Virus record (IMG/VR): IMGVR_UViG_3300043466_000193
Coordinates: 1-30,694 of that record
DNA from: a virus
Direction: 5' to 3' (one strand)
DNA length: 30,694 nt
Position 1 is the first letter of the stretch. Every line of letters begins with the position of its first letter. The notes beneath the pieces are model-generated. The model was not told the origin of the DNA. It did no database searches and saw nothing but the letters and a program-made list of their open reading frames with translations. Positions 22,357 through 29,936 of this stretch are shown one piece after another. The position numbers were made by a program, and so were the translations under genes.

Positions 22357-22406
22357 ATTGTGCGCCTGTATTTTTTTTGACGCAAGAAAAATATTTGTGC
22401 TAAAGT
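22357..22406. promoter_or_regulatory. overlapping divergent promoters of the two early operons
   Basis: Plus strand: TTGACG (22377-22382), 18 bases, TAAAGT (22401-22406), leading to the single-stranded DNA-binding gene. Minus strand: TTGCGT (22385-22380), 17 bases, CACAAT (22362-22357), leading to the helicase gene. The -35 boxes share bases 22380-22382, so one polymerase probably excludes the other. Confidence 0.6.
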
Positions 22407-22471
22407 GCAATTGCGTTATCGATTTGATGGCGCTGAAAACCTGTAAACGATCAAACCTGAAGGAAACGATC

Positions 22472-23041
22472 ATGACCACACGCGTAACAACTGGCGAGGT
22501 TCGCACCTCCTATTTTTCTGCCCTTGCACCACGCAAGAATGAACTGTCCGGCAAGGATGAGTTTTCCACGCAGATCCTGATCCCCAAGACAGATACAGCC
22601 ACCATCACCGCATTGAAGGCAGCGGCCAAGGAGGCACTGACCGCCAAGTTTGGCGAGAAGATCCCCAAGAACGTGCGCAATCCGTTGCGTGATGGCGACA
22701 CCGAAACCAAGTCTGATGGCAGCCCATTGGGTAAGGAATACGCTGGCCATTTCTTCTGCAATGTGAAGTCAACCAGCAAGCCTGGCGCGATTGACACGCA
22801 CGGCAACGATCTGATCGGCAGCGATGACATCGTAAGTGGCGACTACATCCGGGTCAGCTTGAATGCGTATGCGTACAGCCAGGCAGGCAATAACGGTGTG
22901 TCGTTTGGCCTCAATAACATCTTGCTGGTGCGCAAGGGTGAGCCTCTTGGTGGAGCAAAGCCAACAGCGGCTGCTGACTTTGGCATTGGCCGCAGTGCAG
23001 CGCCTGCGGCTGCCACTGCTGATGTGGGGGATGATTGGTAA
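22472..23041 (+). CDS. single-stranded DNA-binding protein (DUF2815)
   Basis: A 189-residue protein of the DUF2815 family: N-terminal VRTSYFSALAPRKNELSGKDEFSTQILIPK, central NPLRDGDTETKSDGSPLGKEYAGHFFCNVKS, and SGDYIRVSLNAYAYSQAGNNGVSFGLNNILLVRKGEPLGG. These are the blocks of the phage SSB-like OB-fold family. The tail is Ala-rich and ends DVGDDW, an acidic tip with an aromatic residue like those by which other SSBs recruit partner proteins. AAGGA lies 7 bases before the ATG at 22472. In-frame upstream ATGs (e.g. 22427) lack such a site. It is the first gene of the plus-strand operon. Convergent with the HTH gene, stop to stop. Confidence 0.88.
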   Translation: MTTRVTTGEVRTSYFSALAPRKNELSGKDEFSTQILIPKTDTATITALKAAAKEALTAKFGEKIPKNVRNPLRDGDTETKSDGSPLGKEYAGHFFCNVKSTSKPGAIDTHGNDLIGSDDIVSGDYIRVSLNAYAYSQAGNNGVSFGLNNILLVRKGEPLGGAKPTAAADFGIGRSAAPAAATADVGDDW

Positions 23042-23230
23042 TCAGCCCTTTGCCGCGATCAGTTTGAGCAAAGCCTGCTCAAGTTGATTGACAGACCCCC
23101 ACAAGGGATCGACAGCCCCAGACAGCCACCTGCTGACCTGGGGCTGTTGTATTTTGGCCTCCAAGCAAACGGCCTTCATGCTGATGCCGTGCTGCTTGGC
23201 CATGATGCGGATGTCGTGAACAGATGTCAT
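23042..23230 (-). CDS. small HTH regulator (Cro/XRE-like)
   Basis: A 62-residue protein. The HTH is at about residues 15-45: GISMKAVCLEAKIQQPQVSRWLSGAVDP, followed by a helix SVNQLEQALLKLI. Size and pattern fit Cro-like phage regulators. It is read against the plus-strand operon, between the SSB gene and the membrane-peptide gene, and its promoter region is shared with the latter. It probably binds the repeats ACTGTTTGTTA/ACTGTTTTGTA upstream of its own start. This part is inference. Confidence 0.75.
   Translation of the reverse strand: MTSVHDIRIMAKQHGISMKAVCLEAKIQQPQVSRWLSGAVDPLWGSVNQLEQALLKLIAAKG
23112..23155 (+). terminator. hairpin terminator of the SSB gene inside the HTH gene
   Basis: The perfect 10-bp arms ACAGCCCCAG (23112-23121) and CTGGGGCTGT (23138-23147) are followed by TGTATTTT. 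It lies 70 bases after the SSB stop, and the same DNA encodes on the other strand the recognition-helix part of the HTH regulator. Confidence 0.65.
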
Positions 23231-23247
23231 GCCAGCATTTTACTTGC

Positions 23248-23311
23248 ACTGTTTGTTAATAGTTGACTGTTTTGTAGGGGTGTTGCGTGCTGTTTTAATT
23301 TAGTCCATAAT
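23248..23311. promoter_or_regulatory. divergent control region with direct repeats and a plus-strand promoter
   Basis: The direct repeats ACTGTTTGTTA (23248-23258) and ACTGTTTTGTA (23266-23276), 18 bases apart, could be operators. The plus-strand promoter TTGCGT (23283-23288), 17 bases, CATAAT (23306-23311) leads to the 47-residue gene. A weak TAAAAT -10 for the HTH gene overlaps the left repeat. Confidence 0.5.
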
Positions 23312-23337
23312 CTGTTGCACCATAACCAAGGAAGACC

Positions 23338-23481
23338 ATGAAACACCACAAATATCACCAGCACTACCAAGTCAAAGCCGCCAAGCTGCACGCCCGTGCA
23401 GACGCTGCACTGAGTGTGGCATTGGCCTGCGCCATCGGCATTGGCTTGGCTGCTTGCCTCTTTTACGGGTTGTCGTCATGA
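23338..23481 (+). CDS. 47-residue membrane peptide
   Basis: A short gene, MKHHKYHQHYQVKAAKLHAR, then one hydrophobic helix (about residues 24-45, ALSVALACAIGIGLAACLFYG). The N-terminus is rich in His and Lys and should remain in the cytoplasm. AAGGAAGACC before the ATG provides a ribosome site. Its stop overlaps the ATG of the next gene (ATGA). Unknown; could act on the membrane early in infection. Confidence 0.75.
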   Translation: MKHHKYHQHYQVKAAKLHARADAALSVALACAIGIGLAACLFYGLSS

Positions 23482-23687
23482 GAGTCAAAGACCTCACCAT
23501 TGCCGACCTGCCGGAACTTGAAGCCCAACTCCAGCACGCACTGGATCAGGCTCACCAGATGAGCCTGCCAACGCACGCCGTGCGCAATTGCCCGAGCGAC
23601 CTGCAAGGCCGTGACCAGGCATGGCGTAAAGTTCAGAATCTCCAATACCAAATCAATTGTTTAGAAAATGGCCGACCAATCTATTAA
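23478..23687 (+). CDS. hypothetical protein, 69 residues
   Basis: The protein starts MRVKDLTIADLPELEAQLQH and is helical, with coiled-coil-like heptads to about residue 27 and WRKVQNLQYQINCLENG near the end. It starts at the ATG that overlaps the stop of the membrane-peptide gene. Codons 24-30 (QAHQMSL) include a 21-base palindromic word that also occurs in the primase gene. No function known. Confidence 0.7.
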   Translation: MRVKDLTIADLPELEAQLQHALDQAHQMSLPTHAVRNCPSDLQGRDQAWRKVQNLQYQINCLENGRPIY

Positions 23688-23844
23688 GACCCCACCCACC
23701 ATGATCAACAAGATGGCTGGCACATACGATGGCAAGGAGTTGCTGCCATACGCCAGCCGCCCTGGCGCAATGGATGCCTTCAAGCTGCCAAGCCTGATGC
23801 ACTTTGGGCCTATGTACCGCAAAGATGCGGAGGATCTGAAATGA
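23668..23844 (+). CDS. hypothetical protein, 58 residues
   Basis: The frame reads MADQSIKTPPTMINKMAGTY, then DGKELLPYASRPGAMDAFKLPSLMHFGPMYRKDAEDLK. The stop overlaps the ATG of the following gene (ATGA 23841-23844). The start could be 23668, overlapping the previous gene by 20 bases, or the ATG at 23701; neither has a clear ribosome site. Composition is like its neighbours. Function unknown. Confidence 0.6.
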   Translation: MADQSIKTPPTMINKMAGTYDGKELLPYASRPGAMDAFKLPSLMHFGPMYRKDAEDLK

Positions 23845-24041
23845 GCATCACGCCAGCGTTGGATGTGGCCATCGATTTGCTCGATGACCTGCTGGACCCA
23901 GATGGCAGTGGCCACGCCATCCCGCAAGATCTTCGCACTCGGGCTTATGTGGCCAGAGGGATGCTGGAGCGTGCTAGGCGCAGGGACTTGGCACTGTGGG
24001 AAGTCAAACAGGATGAGGCAAGAAAATGGCTGGAGGATTAA
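23841..24041 (+). CDS. hypothetical protein, 66 residues
   Basis: A helical, acidic/basic mixed protein, MSITPALDVAIDLLDDLLDP, with AYVARGMLERARRRDLALWEVKQDEARKWLED at the end. Coupled to the previous gene by ATGA and overlapping the winged-helix gene by 16 bases. No recognised family. Confidence 0.65.
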   Translation: MSITPALDVAIDLLDDLLDPDGSGHAIPQDLRTRAYVARGMLERARRRDLALWEVKQDEARKWLED

Positions 24042-24424
24042 AGCCTCGCGTGCTGCCAAGCCTGCTGATTGCCTTGGCCGATGGCACGCCACGCTGCGAC
24101 AGGGAACTGATGGAGATCGTGTTTTCTAATCGCCGTGTGGTCCAGCGCAGGCTGCAAGAGTTGCACGCGCAGGGGCTGGTGCATATTGCGGCCTGGTCGC
24201 CTGCTGGTGACAGTTACCGCTGGCGGCCAATGTACAAGATGGGCTTTGGCGTTGATGTGCCAGCACCACCGCCAACAGGGCGCACCAGCACGCAGCGGGT
24301 CAAAGAGTTCAGGGCCAAAATGACGATTGAGGACAAGGCATTCAAGGATGCCAAGCGCAGACAACAAAGACGGGTCGTTAAACGTGACCCGTTGGTGGCT
24401 GCTTTTTTTGGAGGTGTGAAATGA
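24026..24424 (+). CDS. winged-helix DNA-binding protein, 132 residues
   Basis: Residues about 8-75 form a winged helix: LPSLLIALADGTPRCDRELMEIV, then SNRRVVQRRLQELHAQGLVHIAAW (recognition helix and first wing strand), then YRWRPMYKMGFGVDVPAPPP. The pattern VHIxxWxxxxxxYRxxYxxGxGxDxPxP is one I know from many small phage proteins. The C-terminal half is Lys/Arg-rich (EDKAFKDAKRRQQRRVVKRD) and may bind DNA nonspecifically. Probably an early regulator. Stop overlaps the next ATG (24421-24424). Confidence 0.75.
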   Translation: MAGGLKPRVLPSLLIALADGTPRCDRELMEIVFSNRRVVQRRLQELHAQGLVHIAAWSPAGDSYRWRPMYKMGFGVDVPAPPPTGRTSTQRVKEFRAKMTIEDKAFKDAKRRQQRRVVKRDPLVAAFFGGVK

Positions 24425-24621
24425 CGCCGATGGTTAATGTTGATGTGAAGATGCCAGCGTCAGTGCTGCGTGTCTTGTCCCTGCATGAGACTTATTGCAT
24501 TGTCTCTGGCATCACTGATGTGACGCAAGATCAGGTGCTTGAGTTCATAAAAGAAAAGGCCGGGGACAAAGTCGCCAGCCTTTTCCGTCCAGAGTTTTTA
24601 ATCAGTAGCCAAGCCGCTTGA
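24421..24621 (+). CDS. hypothetical protein, 66 residues, last gene of the plus operon
   Basis: The protein reads MTPMVNVDVKMPASVLRVLS, then a helical middle VTQDQVLEFIKEKAGDKVASLF. The last 20 bases overlap the 3' end of the convergent virion gene (stop at 24602), and a terminator-like hairpin lies within its coding region. ATGA coupling to the winged-helix gene supports it. Function unknown. Confidence 0.65.
   Translation: MTPMVNVDVKMPASVLRVLSLHETYCIVSGITDVTQDQVLEFIKEKAGDKVASLFRPEFLISSQAA
24554..24584. terminator. bidirectional terminator between converging operons
   Basis: The outer arms AAAAGGC and GCCTTTT and the inner GGGGAC/GTCGCC pair over 12 of 14 positions around an AAA loop. It lies 18 bases after the stop of the minus-strand virion gene, where it reads out as CCTTTTCTTTT, and inside the last plus-strand gene. 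Confidence 0.65.
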
Positions 24622-25768
24622 GCAATTCGTCTGAGAGGACGCCAGCATATGGCTTCATCTGTAATGCCCGAACATCTGTGGCGCGTGGATTTCGGGGATC
24701 GGGGATGCCACGCGCTTGAACTACATTTGGCATCAGTTCAAAGATGCTGATGTCCTCTTTGAGTTGACCCAAGCCACGCCCTGGGACGCCTTTTGGATAT
24801 GCCGCATGGCCTGATTTGGCAATCAATGGCCTGTCGGCAAACACCTCGCCAACACTTAGCAAGCCAGTGTCTCGGCTTGTCAATTGGAATGGGTCGGCCA
24901 CAGCCAAACGGGCCTCTCCAATGTTCAGCCCACCAGCATCACGAAACTCCACATCCATGGCGTTTTTCAAAGCCTTACGCACACGATCAGGCGCAGCCCT
25001 AAACTGTTCTGCTGCTTTGTCGGAACTGACACCAGACCACTCTGGGATATACCCCTTGATCATTTTGTCCAGCCGCTTTTTGTTGGTCTTGTTCATGGCC
25101 GCATCAGCGTATGACAGCATAGTCTCGCCCGTCATAGAGGCAAAGTCACCGCCAGTAGGGGCCATGCGCCATGGCAAAAACAATGGGTTTTGACCTGTTA
25201 CCTGCCTGATAATTTCGGCCTCTTCCAGAATCTGTCTTGATGGGCCTGCCGCCGAGGCCCACACCTGCCCAGGGTTATCAAACATAAATGGCTGGCCGCC
25301 CTGCATATTCACCGGGCGATTTAGCTGCACATTATTTATTTTGTTCAGCATACCGACACCAGTTCGGTCGGCCATGGAGGTAATGAATGGCCTGCCAGCG
25401 TAATCGGCCAAAGATACTTGCGGCACGTTGGTGACGCGCTCAGTCACATCCGTGGTCAGCTTAGACAACCGTTCCTGTTCTTTGGCGCGTGGGTCAAATC
25501 GTGGGTCAAAGGCTTTGCCAGGCGCGCGCATTGTCATGCCAACAGGACTATACGCATCAGCCAACAGGCCACCTAAGCGCCTGGATGCTGGGCCATAGTC
25601 CACGCCCTCGAGCGCAGCGGCTGCTGTCATTTCGTTGAGGTTTCTGGCCCTGTCGTTGAGGTTGCCGACAAACTGCTGCGCACTCAGCAGCGGGTTGGCC
25701 ACCACATCCCGCAGTCTGCGTTTGGTTGCATCGGCAGCGCCAAAAATATCACCCAGCAATCCAGCCAT
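24602..25768 (-). CDS. virion-associated protein of unknown function, 388 residues
   Basis: The protein begins MAGLLGDIFGAADATKRRLR. The start at 25768 has AGGAG seven bases upstream and overlaps the previous gene by little; a frame eight codons longer lacks a site. The N-terminal 60 residues are helical (FGAADATKRRLRDVVANPLLSAQQFVGNLNDRARN), and the rest is mixed alpha/beta with WASAAGPSRQILEEAEIIRQVTG and MLSYADAAMNKTNKKRLDKMIKG. Its place as last gene of the internal-virion-protein operon suggests it is packaged and perhaps ejected. No catalytic motif recognised. Confidence 0.7.
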   Translation of the reverse strand: MAGLLGDIFGAADATKRRLRDVVANPLLSAQQFVGNLNDRARNLNEMTAAAALEGVDYGPASRRLGGLLADAYSPVGMTMRAPGKAFDPRFDPRAKEQERLSKLTTDVTERVTNVPQVSLADYAGRPFITSMADRTGVGMLNKINNVQLNRPVNMQGGQPFMFDNPGQVWASAAGPSRQILEEAEIIRQVTGQNPLFLPWRMAPTGGDFASMTGETMLSYADAAMNKTNKKRLDKMIKGYIPEWSGVSSDKAAEQFRAAPDRVRKALKNAMDVEFRDAGGLNIGEARLAVADPFQLTSRDTGLLSVGEVFADRPLIAKSGHAAYPKGVPGRGLGQLKEDISIFELMPNVVQARGIPDPRNPRATDVRALQMKPYAGVLSDELLKRLGY

Positions 25769-25772
25769 GCTT

Positions 25773-27617
25773 TTACTCCTGAGCAGCGCCAATGATTGAG
25801 CCGTAGCCGAGTTCCTCGGCCTTCTTACGCAGTGACTTGGCCAGTGGCTCGACCTTCATGATGCTGGCCTTGCTCATCATCTGGGCTGCTAGTTTGGGGT
25901 CCAGCATGGCCTCGACCAGCAACTGCTGTACCTGCTGATCGGGCAGCTTGTACAGCCAATCGAGAGGCCGTGTCATGGTGCGCAGTGTGGTGTTGTCGGC
26001 CATCGACTCGCTGAACACACGACCAATCAGGTTGCCCATGCTCATGTTCTGGAAGGTGTTGGAGCCTGGTGCACGCACACCTGGGGCAGTCGCAGCCTGA
26101 CCTCGGTTGATCTCGTTGATGATGTTGTCCAGGCGTCTTTGCGCTGCTGGCGACAGGTCGGCGCCAATTTCTTCCTTCTTCATGGCCAACTGCCTGCGCA
26201 GTGCAGCGGCTGCCAGCACAGGCTCACCCGTCATCAGGTTTGGCTGGCCTGTCGTGACCTGGGACTCAATGCCTTGCAGCAAACGCATCTGGTCGATGGC
26301 GCTCGATGATTTTTCAAACTGCTGCATATAGCGGTTAAAGCCTGGCGCACCAGATTCGATGACTGCATCAATGACGGGCAAAAGAGATCTCAATTCACCT
26401 TTTGCAAGTTTCAAGTTGGAGGCATCTCCTGAAAGTTTTCCAGACATAGCCGTGCCAATGTCTTTGCGCACGCCATAAAGCGCCATCGGGTTGATAGTCC
26501 CTGTCGCTGGGTCAACACGCTTGGCCAACAAATCGGCCACATACTTCATGGCCTGGTCAACAGTTTCACGCTGCGTTGCTGGGTTGCTGGTGATGCCTTG
26601 GATGGCGGCAGCAATTGGCTCGACAGATACGGGCTGCGCGTTGGCAAATGCCGACTCACGCATTGGCGCTGTGATGCTTTGGCGCTTGGCCTCGGCACGT
26701 TCAATCGAGCCAGGTTGGCCCGACAGTCTGCGGAAGCCTTCAAGAAGGGCTTGCTGGTTGGCCGACAGTCTTGCGCCAAACTGGTTGGACGGGTCGAATA
26801 CAGCAGATCGCAGGGGTGTCTCAAGACCAGCCAGGCCAGGATCTCGGGCAGCAGCGGCTGTGGTCAGGCGCAGCCCTGGGACTGTGGGTTGAGCCTGCTG
26901 CAAGTTGGCCATGGCACGCTCTGGATCGGTGGCGACATTGCGCAGCACATTACCCACGATGACCTGGCGACCTTCGCGTGTGAATGGCTGCACCAATGCG
27001 CCAGTGCCAGCAACTGCGCGCTGAGTCAGTGGCAGGCTCTGGCCACCAGGGGCGATCATGCCAGCGCCCATTGCGCCGACCAACTGCACGCCTGGAGAGA
27101 ACTCACCCTCACGCAGTGCACCACCAGCGGCAGATGATGCTAATGCTGCGGAAGACTGCGCCAAGGGGTTAGTGGCCAGCATCTGGGTCACGCCCTGCGC
27201 TGTGGGTGATGTCACGATAGGCGCTGCGCGCGCGGCCAGATTGGCCAAGCCGCCCACACCGTAGCCAGCGCCAGCAACGTCTTGCACCACGCGCTCTTGC
27301 GCTGTGCGAGGTTGTGGGAAGCCCATGCGGTTGAGCGTTGTCTGTGTGGCCTGCGTCATGGTCGGCACGTTTGTGCCAGCGGCCAAGTTGAACAGGTTCA
27401 CCAAAGGGTCAACAGCCAGCGGCAGCATACCGCCGCCTGTCATCACAGCCTGGGCCATGGGACGCACGGCCAAGCCAGCCTGGCGAGACAAGGTGTCTGG
27501 TGCTTGCGCACCACCACTTAGCAGATCGCCAATGGCCTTTAGGATTTCCTCATCGGTCATTGCCGATGGGAATGCCACTCGTCCGATGTTCGGGACTTCA
27601 ACAATTTTGTCGGCCAT
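25773..27617 (-). CDS. internal virion / DNA-ejection protein, 614 residues
   Basis: The N-terminus MADKIVEVPNIGRVAFPSAM..DEEILKAIGDLL matches the start motif (valine-rich strand then F-P-x-x-M-(T/S)-D-x-E-I-x-x-A-I) seen in many podovirus internal proteins. The body is rich in Ala, Gly and Gln with long hydrophobic, glycine-spaced stretches (about 50-210), likely to enter a membrane during ejection, and then helical coiled-coil segments (280-600). AAGGTAAAG precedes the start. Three similar large Ala/Gln-rich proteins are encoded upstream. The role of forming a channel for DNA entry is inferred from composition and context. Confidence 0.7.
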   Translation of the reverse strand: MADKIVEVPNIGRVAFPSAMTDEEILKAIGDLLSGGAQAPDTLSRQAGLAVRPMAQAVMTGGGMLPLAVDPLVNLFNLAAGTNVPTMTQATQTTLNRMGFPQPRTAQERVVQDVAGAGYGVGGLANLAARAAPIVTSPTAQGVTQMLATNPLAQSSAALASSAAGGALREGEFSPGVQLVGAMGAGMIAPGGQSLPLTQRAVAGTGALVQPFTREGRQVIVGNVLRNVATDPERAMANLQQAQPTVPGLRLTTAAAARDPGLAGLETPLRSAVFDPSNQFGARLSANQQALLEGFRRLSGQPGSIERAEAKRQSITAPMRESAFANAQPVSVEPIAAAIQGITSNPATQRETVDQAMKYVADLLAKRVDPATGTINPMALYGVRKDIGTAMSGKLSGDASNLKLAKGELRSLLPVIDAVIESGAPGFNRYMQQFEKSSSAIDQMRLLQGIESQVTTGQPNLMTGEPVLAAAALRRQLAMKKEEIGADLSPAAQRRLDNIINEINRGQAATAPGVRAPGSNTFQNMSMGNLIGRVFSESMADNTTLRTMTRPLDWLYKLPDQQVQQLLVEAMLDPKLAAQMMSKASIMKVEPLAKSLRKKAEELGYGSIIGAAQE

Positions 27618-27630
27618 ATCTTTACCTTAC

Positions 27631-28950
27631 TTATGGGACGTAACGCAACATACCATCTGGACCGCGCTCAAGCCGTGGTCCTGTACTTGTTCTGGCTCCA
27701 CCGCCAGCACCACCGCCACCACCAGGCGTTTTGCGCACAAGAGATGGGATGTTGGCCGCAGGGCCAAGTGCAGTGTTCAGATTCTTGAAGCCATAGGCTT
27801 GGCCGAACTGCTCATACTCTGCACGCTTTTTGTTGTACGCATCGCCAGCGGCTGCATACAGTTCGTTGGCCAAAGCCTTGAAGTCTTCGCGCTGTGTTGG
27901 CGTCAACTTCTCGCCTGTGATCATGTTGTTGAAGTAGTTCTGCAAACGGTCCATGCGGCCAGCAGCCTGCATGGCAATGGCCAATTCAGACTCTCGCACC
28001 ACAGACCCTGGGTCCAGCAGCTTCATGATCTTGGTAGCGCCAGCCACATCGCCAATTGGCGTGCCAGCACTCAATGAAGACACCACCTGGCTGAATGAAG
28101 ACTTCATGTCGCTGAAGTCTTTGTAAATTGGCTCACCTTTGAACTTGGAGCCAAGCGCCATTTCATTCTCAAAACCCTTTTGGCCACCTGTCATGTCAAC
28201 TGGCACGTTGACCTTGACGCTTGGCGCACCAGCCTGGCGCAGTTGGGTTTCATAATCAAGAAGTGATCCCTTGAATCCCTGCTCTTGTGCAAGTCGGTAT
28301 GCCTGGATAATGCTTGGCACGGGTTCCCGCTTTGGTGCACCAGCAGCAACTTCACGAATTTCACCCGTGATTGGGTCGCGCTGGAATTGCTTTGCACCTT
28401 CAGCAAGCGTGAATGTGTCACCCATCAGTGTCTTTTGCGCTGCCAACAATTCACCAAATGCCTTGCGGCCTTCTGGGCCTTGAGCCATCAACTGTGGAGA
28501 AATTGCTTGGAGGTCAAATCTCGCTGGTTGCGCAGCAACAGCGGGAGTCATTCCCTCGCCAACTTGCTGGCCAAAAATGTCTTCGCCCAAAATTGGCTGC
28601 GCTGGCATACCAGGGGTAGCAGGGCGAATGCCAGTGCTAATGATTTGCTCAATGTTGGCCTGTCTAGTTCTTGCCGCCTGACCTTCCCGCAACTTCTCAC
28701 CCAGAAGCAACTCTTGCAAAGACCCAGCACGGGCTTGTTGGTAGCCTTGCTGGCCAGCCTGCAAGGCAGCGCCAAGGGCTTGGCCAAGGCCAACACGCTG
28801 GCGGCTGGGGCCACTGGCTGAAAGCAGTGCAGCCGCTGCCGACAGGTTAGCCTGCTGATTCATCAGTCTGCGCTGGTCAGCATTGAGTAACGCATCAAGA
28901 CCTGTGGTGGTATTGCCACCAAACAGGTTGCCAAAAATTTCAAGTGCCAT
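27631..28950 (-). CDS. internal virion / ejection protein, 439 residues
   Basis: The N-terminus is MALEIFGNLFGGNTTTGLDA, followed by a Gln/Ala-rich helical section (25-120), FKGEPIYKDFSDMKSSFSQVVSSL (about 268-295), LDPGSVVRESELAIAMQAAGRMDRLQNYFNN (about 313-345) and a Gly-rich C-terminus (GGGGGAGGG at about 410-420). The segment with DPGSVVRESELAIA is a recurrent block of phage internal proteins. AAGGGG precedes the ATG. It follows the 321-residue virion gene by 10 bases. Probably carried in the capsid or tail; not enzymatic as far as I can see. Confidence 0.7.
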   Translation of the reverse strand: MALEIFGNLFGGNTTTGLDALLNADQRRLMNQQANLSAAAALLSASGPSRQRVGLGQALGAALQAGQQGYQQARAGSLQELLLGEKLREGQAARTRQANIEQIISTGIRPATPGMPAQPILGEDIFGQQVGEGMTPAVAAQPARFDLQAISPQLMAQGPEGRKAFGELLAAQKTLMGDTFTLAEGAKQFQRDPITGEIREVAAGAPKREPVPSIIQAYRLAQEQGFKGSLLDYETQLRQAGAPSVKVNVPVDMTGGQKGFENEMALGSKFKGEPIYKDFSDMKSSFSQVVSSLSAGTPIGDVAGATKIMKLLDPGSVVRESELAIAMQAAGRMDRLQNYFNNMITGEKLTPTQREDFKALANELYAAAGDAYNKKRAEYEQFGQAYGFKNLNTALGPAANIPSLVRKTPGGGGGAGGGARTSTGPRLERGPDGMLRYVP

Positions 28951-28960
28951 GTCTTACCCC

Positions 28961-29926
28961 TTAACGGCCCAGCAAGCCAAGAATGCCGCCAACACCAGCA
29001 CCGATGGCCGTGCCAACACCTGGAATTGCGCTGCCCAATTGAGCGCCAGCCAATGCGCCGCCAAGAGCGCCAGCGGCTGGGTTGCTGTACATAGGAGTGG
29101 TTGCAATCTGTCCCAGGTTGGCAGGCTGCGCACCCAATGAGGACTGCACGATGCCCAGACGCTGCAAGCCAATGTTGCGGATCGCATCCATCTGCTGCTG
29201 GTCCAGAGCCTGACGCGCACCACCAGCACCCATGACAGCCTGTGCACCGCCAAGGCGCAAAGCCTGCTGCTGTGCGGCCAAGCTGCCGAGTTGCCCTGCG
29301 CCAGCCAAACGCAACTGCGCACCCTGCAAGCCTGCTGCCTGGTTGGCCGCTTGCGCTTGCTGCTGGCGCGCCAAATCTGCGGCCTGCATCTGCACAGCCT
29401 GGTTGAATGCTTGTTCGTTGAGTTGCGTGCCGAGCGTGCCAGCCTGACGTGCAAACCCTGCGTTTGTCAAAGCCTCTGCGACACCTTGGCGTGAGCCACC
29501 AAAGGCACGCGCCTGCATTGCGCGTTCGCCAGTTTGCTGGATGGCTGCTCGGCGTGCTGACTCCAGATCAGCCAAGGCGTTGGCACGCACCTGGCTGGTG
29601 AATGGGTTCATGTAAGAGCCAATTGTCCCTGGGCCTTGACCAAGGCTAAGGTTTGCCAAGTTGGCTGTCTGCATGGCTGGCTGGTACACACCGCCATATG
29701 CAGCCATCTGGGCTGCGAGGTCAGTGCCAGTGATGCCAGGGCCAGCCAAGGCCGTGTTGACCAAAGCCTCCTCGCCAGCCTGATACATCGGGTTGAAGCC
29801 AGCAAACTGCTGCACAGGCAATGCGCCTGCAACACTTTGGGCGTTCTGGAAGTTGGCAAGGAATGCCTGTTTGATGTCTGGATCTACCGCATTGGTAGAT
29901 ACATCTGGTGCGCCGCCTTTTGACAT
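28961..29926 (-). CDS. internal virion / ejection protein, 321 residues
   Basis: Residues 1-60 contain AFLANFQNAQSVAGALPVQQFAGFNPMYQAGEEAL. The middle (100-250) is an Ala/Gln-rich helix with QTGERAMQARAFGGSRQGVAEALTN, a block seen often in podovirus internal proteins. The end (about 285-321) is a glycine-zipper-like membrane stretch: AGALGGALAGAQLGSAIPGVGTAIGAGVGGILGLLG. A glycine zipper at the C-terminus suits a protein that enters the host membrane. AAGGGG is before the start. Function inferred. Confidence 0.72.
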   Translation of the reverse strand: MSKGGAPDVSTNAVDPDIKQAFLANFQNAQSVAGALPVQQFAGFNPMYQAGEEALVNTALAGPGITGTDLAAQMAAYGGVYQPAMQTANLANLSLGQGPGTIGSYMNPFTSQVRANALADLESARRAAIQQTGERAMQARAFGGSRQGVAEALTNAGFARQAGTLGTQLNEQAFNQAVQMQAADLARQQQAQAANQAAGLQGAQLRLAGAGQLGSLAAQQQALRLGGAQAVMGAGGARQALDQQQMDAIRNIGLQRLGIVQSSLGAQPANLGQIATTPMYSNPAAGALGGALAGAQLGSAIPGVGTAIGAGVGGILGLLGR

Positions 29927-29936
29927 TTTGTTCCCC

